Counted from the stretch's first letter, positions 1 to 9,056 are shown. The stretch is 64,000 nt of DNA from Archangium minus (GCF_044360475.1 NZ_CP043494.1:8432001-8496000), one strand, 5' to 3'. A program made the numbers and translations. Notes: generated by a model not told the origin, from the letters alone.

Positions 1-656
1 AGAAGAGCGAGAGCTTCAACAACCCCTTCAAGGCAGCTCTCGCGGACCTCAAGAAGAAGCAGGCCGAGCCGCCCAAGAAGCCCCAGGCGCCTCCCCCGCC
101 CCCCAAGCCCTCCAAGTCCAAGCGCCAGGAGGAGGACGACATGTCCCTGTTCCTCTCCGCCATGGACGGCGTGGAGCAGCTCACCCACCGCGGCGAGCCG
201 CCCCCTCCCAACCCCCGTCTGCCGGAGATCATCGACGAGAACGCCGAGGCCCTCGCCGAGCTCGCCGAGCTCGTGGCCGGCCAGGGTGACTTCGACGTCT
301 CCGACACCGAGGAGTACATCCAGGGCGCCGCCCCCGGGATTGATGCCCGGCTGCTGCGCTCCCTGCGCCGCGGCGACTTCTCCGTCCAGGGCCGCTTGGA
401 CCTCCACGGAATGACCCAGGCCGAGGCCAAGGAGGCCGTGAATCGTTTCCTCTCGGACAGCCGCCGCGGCGGCAAGCGCTGCGTGCTCATCGTCCATGGG
501 CGGGGGCTCAACTCCAAGGACCAGATCCCCGTCCTCAAGGAGAGCCTCCGGGGATGGCTGGGCCAGAAGAGCATCGGCAAGACGGTCCTGGCGTTTGCTA
601 CCGCACGTCCTCAAGACGGGGGCGCGGGCGCCGTTTACGTGCTGCTGCGCCGGTAG
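1..656 (+). CDS. Smr-domain protein, 5' end outside window
   Basis: The reading frame is already open at base 3, so the start lies upstream; 217 codons are visible. The N-terminal part is Lys/Pro-rich and probably disordered. An internal ATG at 141 is possible, but the open frame before it codes for the same kind of protein and argues for a longer gene. The C-terminal ~85 residues form a Smr (small MutS-related) domain, with the LDLHGMT and VHGRG motifs typical of the family. Smr domains bind nucleic acid and some nick DNA or cleave RNA. It acts in the cytoplasm and its substrate is unknown. Adenosine deaminase follows 36 bp downstream on the same strand. Confidence 0.85.
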   Translation, partial: KSESFNNPFKAALADLKKKQAEPPKKPQAPPPPPKPSKSKRQEEDDMSLFLSAMDGVEQLTHRGEPPPPNPRLPEIIDENAEALAELAELVAGQGDFDVSDTEEYIQGAAPGIDARLLRSLRRGDFSVQGRLDLHGMTQAEAKEAVNRFLSDSRRGGKRCVLIVHGRGLNSKDQIPVLKESLRGWLGQKSIGKTVLAFATARPQDGGAGAVYVLLRR

Positions 657-692
657 CTGGACGCCCGGGCGGCACTGTGCATACATGCCGCC

Positions 693-1688
693 ATGGCACG
701 CGATCTCATTGATCTGCACATCCACGTGGGTAGCTCCGTGGCCCCTCACGTCCTCTGGTCCCTCGCGCACCAGCAGGGCTTCAAGCTCCCGGTGAAGAGC
801 TATTTCGACTTCGTGGAGCTCATCACCTCGCGTCCCGGCAAGGTGGGCAGCCTCGAGGACTACCTGAAGATCCTCCACACCTGGACGGAGAAGATTCAAA
901 GCTCGCCCATGGCCGTCGAGCGCTCCGTGTACGAGATCATCGGCAAGGAGTACCGCGGCAGCCGCGTCACGCAGATCGAGCTGCGCTTCAACCCCATGAA
1001 GCGCAACCTCAACTCGGAGTTGGATCTGGATCACATCATCCACGCGGCGCTGCGTGGCATGGACCGGGCCATGCTCGAGTACGGCGTGAGGGCAGGCCTC
1101 ATCTTCTGTCTGGCCCGCGAGTTCGACCACCGGCTCAACAGCATCCTCGTGGACAAGGCCATCAAGTACCGCAGCCGCGGTGTGTACGGCATCGACCTGG
1201 CCGGCACAGAGACGCACGCGCTGGAGCTCGAGCCCGCCGTGGTGTCGCAGTACGAGGAGCTCTTCGCCCGCGCGCGCAAGGCGGGCCTCAAGTGCACCGT
1301 GCACACCGGAGAGACGAAGGGCACCGGCGCCGAGGGCGTCATGGCCGTGGTGGAGAAGCTCAAGCCCCACCGCATCGGCCACGGCATCCGCGCCGCCTAT
1401 GACGAGTCCGCCATGAAGCTGCTGCGCGAGCGGGACGTGGTGCTCGAGCTGTGCCCCACCTCCAACCTCCACACCCGCGCCGTGGAGGGGCTCGACGAGC
1501 TCAAGCACATCATGCGCACCTTCTGGGACCGCGGCGTGAAGTTCACGCTCAACACCGACGGGACGTACCTCCTGGAGACGGACATGCTCCGAGAGGTGGA
1601 GCTCGTCGAGAAGAACGGCCTGCTCTCCCCGGAGCAGGTGGACCAGACGCTCGCCTGGGCGCGCCAGTACTCCTTCATTCCCACGTGA
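693..1688 (+). CDS. add: Adenosine deaminase family amidohydrolase
   Basis: 331 aa, the usual length for the family. Zinc-ligand motifs are present in order: HIH near the N-terminus, HTGE, RIGHG, CPTSN and NTDG. This family hydrolyses adenosine or related purines to inosine and ammonia in the cytoplasm. In the classical enzyme the last motif is NTDD; here the second Asp is Gly, a variant that may shift substrate choice, so the exact substrate is not certain. The ATG at 693 places HIH eight residues in, which fits the family. pyrD starts 5 bp after the stop, so the two nucleotide-metabolism genes are probably co-transcribed. Confidence 0.85.
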   Translation: MARDLIDLHIHVGSSVAPHVLWSLAHQQGFKLPVKSYFDFVELITSRPGKVGSLEDYLKILHTWTEKIQSSPMAVERSVYEIIGKEYRGSRVTQIELRFNPMKRNLNSELDLDHIIHAALRGMDRAMLEYGVRAGLIFCLAREFDHRLNSILVDKAIKYRSRGVYGIDLAGTETHALELEPAVVSQYEELFARARKAGLKCTVHTGETKGTGAEGVMAVVEKLKPHRIGHGIRAAYDESAMKLLRERDVVLELCPTSNLHTRAVEGLDELKHIMRTFWDRGVKFTLNTDGTYLLETDMLREVELVEKNGLLSPEQVDQTLAWARQYSFIPT

Positions 1689-1693
1689 GCTCC

Positions 1694-2824
1694 ATGTACC
1701 GCCTCGCCCGCGCCCTCCTCTTCCTCCTCCCCGCCGAGCGCGCCCACCGGCTGGGCATGACGCTGCTGCGGTGGTTCGGGCACCTGTCTGGGCTGTGCCA
1801 GAGCCTGCGCGCGCGGACGCTCTCCGCCGTCACCTATGACGCCTCGGTGAAGGTGGCGAGCCTGGAGCTCGCTCACCCGGTGGCGCTGGCCGCGGGACTC
1901 GACAAGGAGGCCGAGGCCGTAGACGGGCTGCTGGCGCTCGGCTTCGCCGCGGTGGAGGTAGGGACGCTCACCCCCAGGCCCCAGCCGGGCAACCCGACTC
2001 CGCGCCTCTTCCGCATCCCCGAGCACCGGGCGCTCATCAACCGGATGGGCTTCAACAACCACGGCGCCACCCACGCCGCCGAGCACCTCCGGGTGCGCAC
2101 CTGGCACCCCGCCCCTGTGGGGGTGAACATCGGCAAGAACAAGGACACGCCGCTGGAAAAGGCGGTGGACGACTACGTGGCGTGCGTGGACACGCTGGCC
2201 CCGCTCGGGGACTACGTGGTGGTCAACGCCAGCTCGCCCAACACCCCCGGCCTGCGCAAGCTGCAGGAGCCTGAGGCCCTCACCGCGCTGCTCCGGGCCG
2301 TGAAGGCGCGCCTGGAGCAGGTGGCTCCGGGCAAGCCCCTCTTCCTGAAGATCGCCCCGGATCTCACGCCCGAGGCCGTGGACGAGGTGGTGGACGTGGC
2401 GCGCGCCTGCGGGTTGGCCGGGCTCATCGCCACCAACACGACCATCGCCCGCCCCTTCGAGCACCCGGTGGCGAAGGAGGCCGGTGGCCTGTCCGGAGCG
2501 CCCGTGCGCGAGCCGGCCAACGCCGTCATCCGCCGCGCCTATGCGCGCAGCGGAGGCGAGCTGCCCATCATCGGCGTGGGTGGCGTCTTCACCGCCGAGG
2601 ACGTGTACGAGAAGCTGCGAGCTGGAGCCTCGGTGGTGCAGGTCTACACAGGCTTCATCTACGAGGGGCCCGGCATGGTGCGTCGGCTGCTCGAAGGATT
2701 GGGCCCACTGCTGGCCCGGGATGGCTTCCGCTCGGTGCGCGAGGCCATCGGCGCGGACCACCGCGGCGTCCCCATGACACCGCTCGCTGTGCCCGCGCAC
2801 GAAACCGTGCGCCCCCAGGCCTGA
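1694..2824 (+). CDS. pyrD: Dihydroorotate dehydrogenase (quinone), class 2
   Basis: 376 aa. It oxidises dihydroorotate to orotate at the inner membrane using quinone, the fourth step of UMP synthesis. Visible class-2 hallmarks are an N-terminal amphipathic/hydrophobic helix (residues ~1-25), GLDKEAEAVD, GTLTPRPQPGNPTPR, NRMGFNN, and NASSPNTPGLR carrying the catalytic Ser. The C-terminal half has GGLSGAPVR and the phosphate-binding GVGG motif. The frame is open far upstream, but the ATG at 1694 lies just after the adenosine deaminase stop and gives the normal N-terminus. A hairpin at 2846-2880 lies beyond the stop. Confidence 0.95.
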   Translation: MYRLARALLFLLPAERAHRLGMTLLRWFGHLSGLCQSLRARTLSAVTYDASVKVASLELAHPVALAAGLDKEAEAVDGLLALGFAAVEVGTLTPRPQPGNPTPRLFRIPEHRALINRMGFNNHGATHAAEHLRVRTWHPAPVGVNIGKNKDTPLEKAVDDYVACVDTLAPLGDYVVVNASSPNTPGLRKLQEPEALTALLRAVKARLEQVAPGKPLFLKIAPDLTPEAVDEVVDVARACGLAGLIATNTTIARPFEHPVAKEAGGLSGAPVREPANAVIRRAYARSGGELPIIGVGGVFTAEDVYEKLRAGASVVQVYTGFIYEGPGMVRRLLEGLGPLLARDGFRSVREAIGADHRGVPMTPLAVPAHETVRPQA

Positions 2825-2833
2825 AGCCCCCCG

Positions 2834-2880
2834 GAAAAAAGAAGACGCTCGCCGGCGCCTTGGAGTTTCACCGGCGAGCG
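2834..2880 (-). terminator. Intrinsic terminator between convergent genes
   Basis: A perfect 10-bp inverted repeat (CGCTCGCCGG at 2846-2855, CCGGCGAGCG at 2871-2880) is flanked on its low-coordinate side by an A-run at 2835-2840. Read on the minus strand this is a GC-rich hairpin followed by a U-rich tract, placed directly after the DUF4097 gene. The same hairpin may also stop pyrD transcripts. Confidence 0.75.
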
Positions 2881-2895
2881 CCACGTTACTTCGAA

Positions 2896-3585
2896 TCACT
2901 CGGCGGACTGGATGTCGAGCGCGCCGCTCACGGTGCTCACGTTCACGTCGTGCTCGCCATTGCCGTACTTCTGACTGGTGGAGCCCAGGCTCACGCCACG
3001 CCCGTTGAAGCGGCCTCCCACCGAGGAGAAGTCCACGGTGGCTCCTGCTCCGCGCGGCAGCTTCAGCTTCACGTCGCCGGACACAGTGCTCACTTCGGTG
3101 TCCTCAAGCAACTCGGGCGCGAGCTCCACGGAGCCGTTCACCGCGGCCACCTCCAGCTCGCCCCGCGAGCCCTTCACCGACACGTTGCCGCTCACCACCG
3201 ACAGCTCCTGCTCCCCCGCCACGCCCGACACGTTCACCGAAGCCGCTACCGTGGACACCTCCAGCGAGGAGTCGCGCGGCACCTTCACCACGAAGTGCGT
3301 GGGCACCGGATCCTGGCACTGGGACATCTTCTTCCCGCAGGAGCCACAGCACATCCGCACCGTCACCTCGTCCCCGTCCTTCTCCACTTCGATGGGGTAC
3401 CGGGCCCGCTCGGCCTCGCTGCCCTCCTGCGTCGCCTCCACTGACACCGTCTTCCCGCTCGTGGCTTCCACCCGCACGGAGCCGTTGACGTTGGAGATAC
3501 TCACCTTCGGCGTGCCATCCGTGTCGAACTGCCACGACTGAGGAGCGGGAGCGGCGGCCAGGACCAGGAGCAGGGCGAAATTCAC
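2896..3585 (-). CDS. Secreted DUF4097-type beta-repeat protein
   Basis: 229 aa from a GTG start. Residues 1-15 are a hydrophobic signal peptide. The rest is a run of short beta-strand repeats of the form 'VSTVSGDV' and 'VAAVNGSV', the pattern of the DUF4097 (putative adhesin, beta-helix-like) family. Its molecular role is unknown; export to the periplasm or surface is inferred from the signal peptide. It is the third minus-strand gene after the O-antigen ligase and the glycosyltransferase, 63 bp downstream of the latter. Its GAGGT ribosome site touches the 3' arm of a perfect hairpin (3595-3631). Confidence 0.75.
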   Translation of the reverse strand: MNFALLLVLAAAPAPQSWQFDTDGTPKVSISNVNGSVRVEATSGKTVSVEATQEGSEAERARYPIEVEKDGDEVTVRMCCGSCGKKMSQCQDPVPTHFVVKVPRDSSLEVSTVAASVNVSGVAGEQELSVVSGNVSVKGSRGELEVAAVNGSVELAPELLEDTEVSTVSGDVKLKLPRGAGATVDFSSVGGRFNGRGVSLGSTSQKYGNGEHDVNVSTVSGALDIQSAE

Positions 3586-3594
3586 GGCGGAGAC

Positions 3595-3631
3595 CTCGTA
3601 GGAGAAGGTTGCTGTCCCCCTCTCCTACGAG
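3595..3631 (-). promoter_or_regulatory. Hairpin abutting the ribosome site of the DUF4097 gene
   Basis: A perfect 11-bp inverted repeat (CTCGTAGGAGA at 3595-3605, TCTCCTACGAG at 3621-3631) with a 15-nt loop. On the minus strand its 3' arm ends in CGAG, directly continuous with the GAGGT that precedes the GTG at 3585. It could hide the ribosome site or separate this gene from the upstream glycosyltransferase message. No U-tract follows on the minus strand, so a terminator is less likely. Confidence 0.5.
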
Positions 3632-3648
3632 CTTGCGAAAAAACGATT

Positions 3649-4776
3649 TCACCCGCCTCGCGCCACCCGCCGGTACAGCGCGTCGTGCCTGCGTACCATC
3701 CGCTCCAGGGACAGCTCGCGCTCCACGAAGGCGCGCGCCTCCGACCCCATGCGCCGGCCCAGCTCACGGTCCGCCAGCAGCTTGCGGAAGGCCTCGCACA
3801 TGGCCTCGGGCCGCAGGGGCGGTACCACCAGGCCCCGCTCCCCATCCGCCACCAGCTCCGGGTTGCCGCCCACCGACGTCACCACCATGGGCAACCCCGC
3901 GGCCATGCCCTCCATCACCGCGTTGGACATGCCCTCCGCGGTGGAGCACAGCACTCCAAAGTCCGCCCGCGCATAGATGGCGGGGACATCCGAACGGTGC
4001 CCCAAGAAGTGGACGGTGTCCGTCAGTCCGAGCGAGCCCGCCATCCGCTCCAGCTCCAGCCTGCGCGGGCCATCCCCCACCAGGAAGGCGTGCAGCACGT
4101 GCCCCTTGAGGCGCACCATCGCCAGCGCTCGCAGCAGATCCTCCTGCCGCTTCACCGGGTGGTTCATGTTCGCCACGTGCACCACCACCGGCGCACCGCG
4201 TGTGTCCGGCAACGGGGCCTTCAGCCCCTCACGCATTCGCATGTTGAAGCGCGCCAGGTCCAAGCCATTGGGGATGACGGACACGCGCTCCGCCGGGAGC
4301 CCCTCCTCCCGTACCAACATCCGGCGGATGGCCTCGGCGTTGGCCACCACGTGGTCCGCCAGCCGAGTGAGGCCCTGGAGCAGCGCCCGCCGCGCCTTCC
4401 CGTGCCAATGGGCCAGGTCCAGCCGCCCGACAATCACCTTGGTCCCCGCCAGCTTCGCCGCCGGCACCACCAGCATCGTCGAGTAGAAGTCGTGCGCGTG
4501 CACCACCTCCACCCGCTCGCGCCGCAGCCACTGCGCGAGCCGCACCACCTGCCGCGCCGAGTTGGGCCGCGCCAGCGACCCATTCAGCGGAAACACCTCC
4601 GGCGCGAACCCGAGCCGCGACACCGAGTCCATCAGCGGCCCCGCGTCCTGCAGCACCGCCACCTGCACGCGGTAGTTGGACGGCAAACCCCTCAGCAACT
4701 CCACGACCTGCACCTCGGTGCCGCCGATGTGGAAAGACTTGGTGAACTGCACCAGGCGGAGGGGTTCCTCCGCCAT
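3649..4776 (-). CDS. GT4-family glycosyltransferase
   Basis: 375 aa. The N-terminal GGTEVQ loop and the C-terminal EX7E motif (E..MSNAVME) mark a GT-B fold retaining glycosyltransferase that transfers a sugar from a nucleotide donor during polysaccharide assembly at the cytoplasmic face of the membrane. The ATG at 4776 is chosen because GAGGAGGT sits four bases upstream. An earlier in-frame ATG at 4797 would overlap the preceding O-antigen ligase gene by 11 bases and has a weaker site. Co-transcription with the ligase gene (10 bp gap) points to a role in O-antigen, capsule or exopolysaccharide. Confidence 0.85.
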   Translation of the reverse strand: MAEEPLRLVQFTKSFHIGGTEVQVVELLRGLPSNYRVQVAVLQDAGPLMDSVSRLGFAPEVFPLNGSLARPNSARQVVRLAQWLRRERVEVVHAHDFYSTMLVVPAAKLAGTKVIVGRLDLAHWHGKARRALLQGLTRLADHVVANAEAIRRMLVREEGLPAERVSVIPNGLDLARFNMRMREGLKAPLPDTRGAPVVVHVANMNHPVKRQEDLLRALAMVRLKGHVLHAFLVGDGPRRLELERMAGSLGLTDTVHFLGHRSDVPAIYARADFGVLCSTAEGMSNAVMEGMAAGLPMVVTSVGGNPELVADGERGLVVPPLRPEAMCEAFRKLLADRELGRRMGSEARAFVERELSLERMVRRHDALYRRVARGG

Positions 4777-4786
4777 CCGTACCTCC

Positions 4787-6073
4787 TCACGCCGCATTGT
4801 TGGACCCCTCCAGGCCCGCCAGCAGTCGACCCTTCACTTCGGGAATGTTCGCCGACTCCTCCGCCTCCTGCGCCCGGGCAATGCGTTGTGCGCACGCCGC
4901 CAGACCGAACAGCACGTACAGGTGCGAGGACAGGATGTAGCCGGAGAACAAGTCACAGATGAGATAACCCGCCATGGATGCCGCCAGTCCTCGCGCCAGC
5001 CACCCCAACCGTGGGTTGCGCGAGGCCTCGAAGGCCCCTCCCGTCGCGCCTCCGGCGAACACCAGGAAGAAGAGCAGGCCCACCCAGCCCAGCTCCCCGA
5101 TGACGTCCAGGAAGATGTTGTGTGCCACGTACGCGCGCGTCGCTTGGGGCGGCGCGTACAGGTGCCAGGCGTAGCGGAAGGAACCTGCCCCCACGCCCAG
5201 CAGCGGCTTGTCCAGGCTGATGCGCGACGTCACCTGCCACGCGTACACACGGCCCATGGCCGAGGCGTCCTCGTGGAAGGTGGCCACCGTCTCGTTACGC
5301 GCCCAGAAGCTCTTCGGCGCGAACACCGCCAGCCCCAGCGCGAGCGCCACGCCCAGCAGCACCGAGCGCAGCTTGCGCTGCTCGCGCATCGCCCAGATGG
5401 CCATGGCCACCGACAGGCCGATGAAGCCACCGCGCGAGTAGGTGGTGACGATGGCCACCACCGCCAACACCACCGCCAGGGCGCACGCCGCGCGCCACAG
5501 CCAGCCGCTCTCCTTGCGCGCCAGGAAGGCCACCGCCAGCGGCACCACCAGCGCCAGGTTCATGGCCGAGCGGTTCGGGTCCGCGTACACCTCCACCCAG
5601 TGCGCGCGGTACCCTTCCACCAGCGTCTCGGGCGTGCCGGTCAAGTACGTTTGGATGACGCCATAGGACGTCACGATCGAAGCCAACACCATGGCCCCGC
5701 ACACCACCGCCAGTCGCCTCGGCGTGGTAACCACGTTCACCAGCGTCAGGTAGATGGCGGTCAGCTTCAGCAGCTCGATGGCCGTGAAGCGCGACACCTC
5801 CGGGTTCACCGACCAGGTCACCGAGGCCAACGCCAGCCCCGAGAAGCACAGCAGCGCCACCCCTCTCACGCCATCGAAGAAGAGCGGCTCCGCGCGACCC
5901 ATCCGCCGCAACGCCATCAGCCCCGCGGCCAGGCCCGACGTCAGCAGCGCCAGACGCAGTGGCGCCAGCGCGGGTATCCACGCCTGCGGCAGCATGTAGA
6001 TCAGCGCCGCGAAGGCGGTCAGCGCATAGAACGCCACCACATCCCGGCGTTCCGAATTGTCGCCCAACCCCAT
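4787..6073 (-). CDS. O-antigen ligase / polymerase family membrane protein
   Basis: 428 aa with about ten to twelve hydrophobic segments and a larger periplasmic loop in the second half, where Arg/His-containing motifs typical of WaaL/Wzy proteins appear (the region around YSRGGFIGLSVA and GVGAGSFRYAWH). The family joins or polymerises polysaccharide units on the periplasmic face of the inner membrane. The ATG at 6073 has a GGAGGAGG site 7 bases upstream; an in-frame start 57 bases earlier has no good site. Whether it acts on lipopolysaccharide or another glycan cannot be read from sequence. It is followed by a GT4 gene. Confidence 0.8.
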   Translation of the reverse strand: MGLGDNSERRDVVAFYALTAFAALIYMLPQAWIPALAPLRLALLTSGLAAGLMALRRMGRAEPLFFDGVRGVALLCFSGLALASVTWSVNPEVSRFTAIELLKLTAIYLTLVNVVTTPRRLAVVCGAMVLASIVTSYGVIQTYLTGTPETLVEGYRAHWVEVYADPNRSAMNLALVVPLAVAFLARKESGWLWRAACALAVVLAVVAIVTTYSRGGFIGLSVAMAIWAMREQRKLRSVLLGVALALGLAVFAPKSFWARNETVATFHEDASAMGRVYAWQVTSRISLDKPLLGVGAGSFRYAWHLYAPPQATRAYVAHNIFLDVIGELGWVGLLFFLVFAGGATGGAFEASRNPRLGWLARGLAASMAGYLICDLFSGYILSSHLYVLFGLAACAQRIARAQEAEESANIPEVKGRLLAGLEGSNNAA

Positions 6074-6257
6074 CCAAACCCTCCTCCCGCCTGGGCCACG
6101 GTGCGTGGTCCAGGACACTCTGCGCGCCAAGCGCGCGCCTGGGCGCGCTGTCGAGGTGCAATCCGCGCGCCTTCCCGGGAGTGACGCCGTGGATCTCGTG
6201 GATCCAAGCCCTTAGCGATCGGGGGCCTACGTCCGGAGGGAGGTAGGTCTGAAAGGA

Positions 6258-7940
6258 TTACGGCTTTCCGCCTTCCATGGGCAGCAGAACGGAAGCAATG
6301 GGGCTCAGCGTGCCCTCCTGCAGGAACGAGGGAGCAAGCTCCTCCAGCAGGCGGGCGAGCGTCGCCTCCACCAGGCGGCGCAGCTCGGGTCGGGCCGCCT
6401 CGGGCACCACCGGCTCCAGCACCGCCACCACGCGCCCGGCCACCTCCGGACGCAGGCGCGGGGCCTCTGGAGAGCCCTCGAAGAGCATCGTCCCCAGCTC
6501 GTCCCTGCGCGCCGAGGGCACCGGCCGCGGCTCCACCTTCCCCTCCAGCAGGGCCAGCGCCACGCTGGCAGCGAAGAAGCGGTCCACTCCCAGTGTGCCC
6601 GGCTCCAGGCCAAAGCGCGCGAGCACCTCATGCGCTCGCTCCTTTGAGCCACCGAGCAGCGCGCCCAACAACGCCACCTGCGCCTCTGCCCGCGCGAGCA
6701 CCTCCTCGCTGGCAGCCAGCTCGCGCCGCGAACGGAAGGGCACCGCCTCGGCGCCAGGCACCTTCAACGCACGCCTTGGCCGCTTGCGGCGCAGCGCCTC
6801 GACGGCGGCGGCCTCCTCTGGGAAGAGCAGGTGCATGCCCTCCACCTGCGCGAGCGGCTGCTTCATCAGCCGGTCCGCACGGAACTTGAGCGCCAAAGTC
6901 AGAGAGAATCCCACCTGGAAGACGCGCCGGGTCTCCGTGTCGCGTACCACCTGCGCGGCGCGCGAGGGGTCTCCTCCCGTCAGGTGCTCCAACCCCAGCA
7001 GCAGGTAGTCGCGCACCATCTCACCCACACGGCGGATGGCGTCCAGGTCCCCGGGGTCCTCCACCTCCGCCACCAACGAGGCGTTGGCCAGGTAGCGCAG
7101 CTCGGCCTCGAGGTTCTCCCGCTCCACGTCGTCCAGGCCCACAAAGGCGGCCTGCAGGTAGTCCGGCTGCGCCTTCGCGGCCACGAGCGCCGCGACCGTG
7201 GCCGGAGCGGGCGCGGGTCCAGTGTCCACCCGACTGAAGAGCCGCGCCGCCTCCTCCAGGGAGGGGAAGCCCAGGTCCTCCAGCCTCGCCGTGCGGAAGC
7301 GGTAGGCCGCCTCCTCCATCTCTCCCGGCACCTCCCAGCGCGTGGCCTCGAGGAAGCGCACCGCCTCGAAGGGGTTGTCCGCGATGAGATCGTTGAGGAT
7401 GGAGCGCAGCGCGGCCAGCTCCGGGCCCTCCACGCCCTTGAACTCCACCAGGTAGCGCCCCTCGGGCGTCTCCAGCGTCACGCCCTCCACGTGGACGTCC
7501 GGGTTCTCCTCCAGGTCGTGGATGAGGGTGAACTCGCGCACCAGGAGCTCGAGCACCTCGGTGTCCACCTTGCGCAGCTTCTGGAGGAAGTCCCCGGAGG
7601 CGTCCCCTCGCGCGGCGCGCAGCCAGGTGAGCACCTCGTGCAGGGCAACCCGGTCCTTCTTCCACCCGCCCAGGTCCACGAAGGTGCGGAACTGCTCGGG
7701 CGAGGCGAGCTGCACGAGCTCGGTCGAGTCCGCCAGCCCCACCTCCATGATGGTGAAGTAGATATCCTCCGCGGGTAGCGAGCGCACCAGCGCCCGAGCG
7801 TCACGCGACTCAATGAGGGCATCCAGCCGCTTGCGGGCAGGCAGCGACGCGAGCTGCCGACGCAGGGTGCTCAGAGCCTGCTGGAGATCACTTCCATTGC
7901 CCCTGCTTCCGTTTCCCTTGCCATTCGACACGGGGCTCAC
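6258..7940 (-). CDS. DUF6178-type protein of unknown function
   Basis: 560 aa, GTG start, soluble and largely helical. The N-terminal part (LSTLRRQLASLPARKRLDAL, then LVRSLPAEDIYFTIMEVG) resembles the DUF6178 family found in Deltaproteobacteria/Myxococcota. I do not recognise a catalytic motif. The gene starts 4 bp after engB, so it is probably translated with engB and the cytochrome as one operon. The family name is from memory of the pattern. No signal peptide or membrane segment was seen. Confidence 0.65.
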   Translation of the reverse strand: MSPVSNGKGNGSRGNGSDLQQALSTLRRQLASLPARKRLDALIESRDARALVRSLPAEDIYFTIMEVGLADSTELVQLASPEQFRTFVDLGGWKKDRVALHEVLTWLRAARGDASGDFLQKLRKVDTEVLELLVREFTLIHDLEENPDVHVEGVTLETPEGRYLVEFKGVEGPELAALRSILNDLIADNPFEAVRFLEATRWEVPGEMEEAAYRFRTARLEDLGFPSLEEAARLFSRVDTGPAPAPATVAALVAAKAQPDYLQAAFVGLDDVERENLEAELRYLANASLVAEVEDPGDLDAIRRVGEMVRDYLLLGLEHLTGGDPSRAAQVVRDTETRRVFQVGFSLTLALKFRADRLMKQPLAQVEGMHLLFPEEAAAVEALRRKRPRRALKVPGAEAVPFRSRRELAASEEVLARAEAQVALLGALLGGSKERAHEVLARFGLEPGTLGVDRFFAASVALALLEGKVEPRPVPSARRDELGTMLFEGSPEAPRLRPEVAGRVVAVLEPVVPEAARPELRRLVEATLARLLEELAPSFLQEGTLSPIASVLLPMEGGKP

Positions 7941-7944
7941 CCCT

Positions 7945-8550
7945 TCACTTCACGGTGTTCAGCAGCGCGTTCCACACCTCGTCCAGGCCCAGCTTGTCCG
8001 TGGCCGAGAAGGCCAGCACGGCCTCCTTCGGTAGGGAGAGCTGCTCGGCCAGGTCGTTCAGGCGGGGCTTGCGACGCGCCTTGGGAAGCCGATCGATCTT
8101 CGTGGCCACCACCAGGATGGGCCGCTTGGCCTCCTGCAGGTAGTCGAGCGTCTGGAAGTCGTCGGAGGTGGGCCCCACCTCGGCATCGATGATGCTCACC
8201 ACCACCTTCAAGTCCCGGCGCTTCTCCAGGTAGGTGGTAATCATCGTCTGCCACTCGGCGCGCTCCGCCTTGCTCACCTTGGCGAAGCCGTAGCCGGGGA
8301 GGTCCGCGAAGCGCACGAGGTGGCGCTTGCCCTCCCGCTCCACGTCCACGTCGAAGAAGTTGAGCGCGCGGGTGCGGCCGGGGGTGTTGGACACGCGCAC
8401 CAGCTTCTTGCGGCCGGTCAGCGCGTTGATCATGGAGGACTTGCCCACGTTGGAGCGGCCCACGAAGGCCACCTCGGGGGCGAGGCTCGTGGGGTAGCCC
8501 TTGGGCTCCACCGCGGTGGTGATGAAGCGGGCGTCGAGAATCTTGATCAC
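7945..8550 (-). CDS. engB: Ribosome biogenesis GTPase EngB/YsxC
   Basis: 201 aa, normal family length, GTG start. G-motifs are visible: GRSNVGKSS (G1), TPGRT (G2 region), DLPGYGFAKV (G3), ATKIDRL (G4, NKxD-like) and AFSATD (G5). EngB is a TrmE-Era-EngA-YihA superfamily GTPase that assists assembly of the large ribosomal subunit in the cytoplasm. It lies 5 bp after the cytochrome gene and 4 bp before the DUF6178 gene, a tight three-gene operon with no obvious functional link. Confidence 0.93.
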   Translation of the reverse strand: MIKILDARFITTAVEPKGYPTSLAPEVAFVGRSNVGKSSMINALTGRKKLVRVSNTPGRTRALNFFDVDVEREGKRHLVRFADLPGYGFAKVSKAERAEWQTMITTYLEKRRDLKVVVSIIDAEVGPTSDDFQTLDYLQEAKRPILVVATKIDRLPKARRKPRLNDLAEQLSLPKEAVLAFSATDKLGLDEVWNALLNTVK

Positions 8551-8555
8551 GCGAA

Positions 8556-9056
8556 TTATTTCTTCTTGGCAGGCTCGGGCGAGGGGCTCTCGGCACGCGC
8601 CGACTTACCGGTGCGCTCGGCGGACCAGTGGTCGATGGCCTTGAGCGACTCGACGAAGTTGAAAGGCTTGAGCGACGGGGACGAGGCGTCGTGGCAGTTG
8701 CGGCACTGCTTCTCCGAGGGGTCCACCAGGCCCACCAGCCGGGCCAGCTCGGCGTCCTTCATGACATAGGAGGGCGAGTAGTACTGGCCACCGCCATGGC
8801 AGGTCTCGCACGTCACATGGGAGACACCCTGCGACGCCTGGTCGGGCGAGTGACAGGACAGACACCGTGCGTCCTTGCGCTGGGCCTCGGAGAGCGAGTC
8901 CCCCGCCCGGGCATGCTTGGACTGCATCCAAGCCTCGTAGGCCGCCGGGTGGCAGCCCTTGCAGCTCTCCGGGCCGAGGAAGTCGGCGGCAGGGGCTGCG
9001 CCAGAGAGGGCGAGGACGAGCACGACGGAGGAAATCCAGGGGCCACGAGCGCGCAT
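8556..9056 (-). CDS. Periplasmic tetraheme cytochrome c (c554-like)
   Basis: 166 aa from ATG 9056. Residues ~1-24 form a signal peptide ending near APAADF. Four CxxCH heme motifs follow: CKGCH, CLSCH, CETCH and CRNCH. The spacing and short length fit the cytochrome c554/c-prime-type multiheme family, which carries electrons in the periplasm. The C-terminal tail is Ser/Pro/Lys-rich. Upstream in-frame codons do not look like protein, so the methionine directly before the hydrophobic segment is preferred, although no strong ribosome site precedes it. It is the first gene of a minus-strand operon with engB, and diverges from the secreted protein at 9187. Confidence 0.85.
   Translation of the reverse strand: MRARGPWISSVVLVLALSGAAPAADFLGPESCKGCHPAAYEAWMQSKHARAGDSLSEAQRKDARCLSCHSPDQASQGVSHVTCETCHGGGQYYSPSYVMKDAELARLVGLVDPSEKQCRNCHDASSPSLKPFNFVESLKAIDHWSAERTGKSARAESPSPEPAKKK

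Noticed and set aside
1397..2899. 500-codon minus-strand open frame opposite pyrD
   Set aside because: Shadow of a high-GC gene: His/Arg/Gly-rich, no domain, while the plus strand encodes a clear PyrD.
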